A DNA stretch of 64,000 nt. Origin: Ooceraea biroi (lineage: Eukaryota; Arthropoda; Insecta; Hymenoptera; Formicidae). Below, piece after piece: positions 63,877 to 64,000 of the stretch. Numbering within the stretch: position 1 is the first letter of the stretch; every line of letters begins with the position of its first letter. The notes beneath the pieces were generated by a model, which was not told the origin of the DNA, did no database searches, and worked only from the letters and a program-made list of their open reading frames with translations. Both the position numbers and the translations under genes were made by a program. The stretch spans positions 2,976,001 to 3,040,000 of the forward strand of contig NC_039514.1 of the NCBI RefSeq assembly GCF_003672135.1. The letters are read 5' to 3'.

Positions 63877-64000
63877 CTATAATAGAAACGCATTTATAAA
63901 TTTTCCAAGTCAAGGATCGTATATTGATCTTTGATATCTTTTTCTCTTGACAAATAAAGAAATAAAGTAAAAAAGAAGAAATATAAAAGATACGCTTTTA

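Overview
The window is eukaryotic, from an insect and most likely a hymenopteran, perhaps an ant. The evidence is short phase-consistent introns in animal-type genes, abundant CpG outside the genes, mariner-family transposons and dense dinucleotide microsatellites. The species call is an inference. I see no sign of bacterial, viral, CRISPR or operon-like content.

Layout. Positions 1-40926 hold no coding exon I can support. Exon-intron genes begin at 40927 and fill the last 24 kb. Nup88 (nuclear pore, + strand) has twelve visible coding exons from 40927 to 56384. Its N-terminal exon is not visible, so 1-40926 is probably its first intron or upstream DNA. Its next intron is 11.3 kb, and all later ones are under 0.5 kb. 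FKBP15/WAFL (minus strand, 56796-61556) is complete in eleven exons, 734 codons before the stop, and lies tail-to-tail with Nup88 about 410 bp away. A near-intact mariner transposon with one nonsense codon (58124-59360) sits in its sixth intron. At the right edge, the last coding exon of a heterochromatin protein 1 (HP1) family gene (63650-63876, minus strand) encodes the chromo shadow domain.

The long non-coding part mixes CpG-rich blocks with AT-rich stretches. It contains several perfect palindromes built on homeodomain-like or nuclear-receptor-like half sites, two diverged local duplications (copies about 610-640 bp apart), a decayed mariner next to a GTGA/TATA-tailed repeat, a MITE-like element, a possible tRNA-derived SINE head and microsatellites. 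One reading is that Nup88 is a bystander gene whose oversized introns carry regulatory DNA for a developmental gene outside the window. Cross-species alignment is needed to test this.

The three genes are housekeeping genes (nuclear pore, endosome/actin transport, heterochromatin) and do not obviously work as one pathway. I found no convincing new molecular system. The most noteworthy items are the disproportionate Nup88 introns, the transposon in a formerly ~94-bp intron, a GC-AG intron, back-to-back hairpins in a Nup88 intron, and the duplicated or palindromic non-coding elements.
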